Shown in pieces: positions 63,181 through 64,000 of a DNA stretch of 64,000 bases (positions are counted from its first letter, which is position 1; the number at the start of each line of letters is the position of its first letter). The notes under the pieces were generated by a model. That model made no database searches, had not been told where the DNA came from, and saw only the letters and a list, made by a program, of their open reading frames with translations. The stretch comes from Tateyamaria sp. syn59 (GTDB taxonomy: Bacteria; Pseudomonadota; Alphaproteobacteria; Rhodobacterales; Rhodobacteraceae), in contig NZ_VCBA01000010.1 in NCBI RefSeq assembly GCF_007995245.1, forward strand, positions 62,001 through 126,000. Reading direction: 5' to 3'. Made by a program: the position numbers and the translations under genes.

Positions 63181-63804
63181 TCAGACGAGCCGCGCCGTCA
63201 GGATCCGCAGCGCAGCCGCGCCAAAGAACAGGGCAAAGACCGTCTCGAACCCGCGTTTGGCGCGAGCATACGCGCGGGTCAGCGGCGCACTGGAGAAGAT
63301 CAGCGCATAGCCGTGGAACACGGTAAAACTCAGTGCCCCCACGGCCAGAATGATAGTGATCAGCGACGTCACCGGCGTCCCGGGCGGCACGCCCACGGAA
63401 TAAAGCGCCCCGAAAAAGAGGATTGCTTTGGGATTGGTCAGGTGCAGCGCGAGCCCTTTGGCATAGTGCCCACGTACCGACCGCGCCGTGACCGGAGGCA
63501 TCTTGAGCGCCGCGCCCAACCAGGCCGAGCGCGCCGACTTGATCGCGAGCCACCCCAGATAAGTGGCCCCGGCGTAACGCACGATCTCGAACAGCCAAAC
63601 ATTGGCGAGCATGATCGCGCCCAGACCGAACGCAGCGGAGACGGACCACATGAACGATCCCGTGGTGACGCCCGAGGCAACGGCCAGGCCGGACCGACGC
63701 CCCGACGCCATGGACGTGCCTGCGATGGTCAGGGTGGCGGGGCCGGGGCTGGCACTGGCCAACAGCGCGGCCAGCAGGATCAGAGGCAGATTGATGTCGG
63801 TCAT
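63181..63804 (-). CDS. LysE/RhtB-family amino-acid exporter
   Basis: 207 residues, about six membrane helices. The start at 63804 (MTDINLPLILLAALL) leads into SASPGPATLTIAGTSMASGR, the family signature. Other segments are YAGATYLGWLAIKSARSAW, GLALHLTNPKAILFFGALYSVGV and AYARAKRGFETVFALFFGAAAL. It exports amino acids or similar compounds. It converges on the mttB operon (10 bp between stops), and its start overlaps the stop of the gene entering from the right, so it belongs to that minus-strand unit. Confidence 0.9.
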   Translation of the reverse strand: MTDINLPLILLAALLASASPGPATLTIAGTSMASGRRSGLAVASGVTTGSFMWSVSAAFGLGAIMLANVWLFEIVRYAGATYLGWLAIKSARSAWLGAALKMPPVTARSVRGHYAKGLALHLTNPKAILFFGALYSVGVPPGTPVTSLITIILAVGALSFTVFHGYALIFSSAPLTRAYARAKRGFETVFALFFGAAALRILTARLV

Positions 63805-64000
63805 GGGCACAGCCTAAGTTGTGGGGTCATCTTCGTAAACGCCATTGGAGGTCGTCGCTTGCACAATTGGCCCACCACGAACACTTGCCGCAGGGTGCGC
63901 ATTGCAAGCGATCCGAACATGGGTTCGGCTTCGTAGTCGGGGTGGAGCCAGTTTTCCTCGAGCGCTGTGCTCTGCTGCACAGCGCAAAAAAGGTCGGTCG
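63801..64000 (-). CDS. Partial gene entering from the right edge, C-terminus only
   Basis: An open frame of 65 codons reads in from the window edge and ends with a TGA at 63801-63803 that overlaps the lysE ATG (ATGA). The visible end reads DLFCAVQQSTALEENWLHPDYEAE, then MFGSLAMRTLRQVFVVGQLC and a basic tail ending QLRLCP, broken here only for clarity. I recognise no domain. The tight overlap and the protein-like composition support a real gene, but the short length means it is uncertain. Confidence 0.5.
   Translation of the reverse strand, partial: TDLFCAVQQSTALEENWLHPDYEAEPMFGSLAMRTLRQVFVVGQLCKRRPPMAFTKMTPQLRLCP

Overview
The window is a stretch of a GC-rich alphaproteobacterial chromosome, most likely from Rhodobacterales (the Roseobacter group). 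I base this on the family content: assimilatory nasT-nasS control of nitrogen uptake, soxBDAG sarcosine oxidase, a RibBA protein with a degenerate RibA half, KpsC/KpsS capsule transferases, and the runs uvrC-pgsA-moaD-moaE and dnaG-rpoD. This is recognition from reading; no database search was run. I see no rRNA, tRNA, CRISPR array or insertion sequence.

Layout. 1-8229 (minus strand): a nitrate/nitrite assimilation operon, nasT-nasS-nrtA-nrtB-nrtCD-nirB, with nirB running off the left edge. A transcription attenuator with two ANTAR-type hexaloop hairpins lies between nasS and nrtA. 8442-12486 (plus): a four-gene oxidative cluster of unassigned substrate (DadA-like FAD oxidoreductase, uronate-dehydrogenase-like SDR, metal-ligand-poor M19 dipeptidase homologue, 3-hydroxyisobutyrate-dehydrogenase-like enzyme), then a small membrane protein. 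13022-15545 (minus): three orphan TadE/TadG-type pilus assembly genes. 15819-22893 (plus): NAD(P)-dependent glutamate dehydrogenase, soxBDAG and a small exported protein. 22930-28491: dnaG, rpoD and small proteins. 28609-37845: nrdR and the riboflavin genes (ribD, ribE, ribBX, ribH, nusB), split by an oppositely oriented capsule cassette (kpsS, a Wza-like lipoprotein gene, kpsC).

38190-46383 is mixed: a GFA-family gene in a lower-GC patch, a quinone oxidoreductase, a DMT transporter, a CoxG-like protein, an ABC-2 exporter, an SppA-like peptidase, a 54-residue CxCG protein, a Na+/Ca2+ exchanger-family protein and a pteridine-reductase-like SDR. 46673-57032 is mostly housekeeping: uvrC, pgsA, moaD, moaE, an OmpA/BON protein, ubiA, rsmE, a GNAT protein and gshA. 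57204-63170 is a tightly coupled catabolic operon (GntR regulator, DapA-family enzyme, aldehyde dehydrogenase, non-pyrrolysine MttB-family methyltransferase, DadA/PuuB-like oxidase). A LysE-type exporter follows on the other strand, and a partial gene enters from the right edge.

The metabolic theme is nitrogen and methylated-nitrogen use: nitrate/nitrite uptake, glutamate dehydrogenase, sarcosine oxidation to formaldehyde or methylene-tetrahydrofolate, and a probable demethylation pathway for a quaternary or tertiary amine. The best candidates for something not well described are the mttB operon, the two 11-bp-period GTGCAC arrays (4711-4762 and 50011-50056), and the convergent intergenic region at 39977-40194, which carries a CtrA-like site, a DnaA box and four copies of a dyad.
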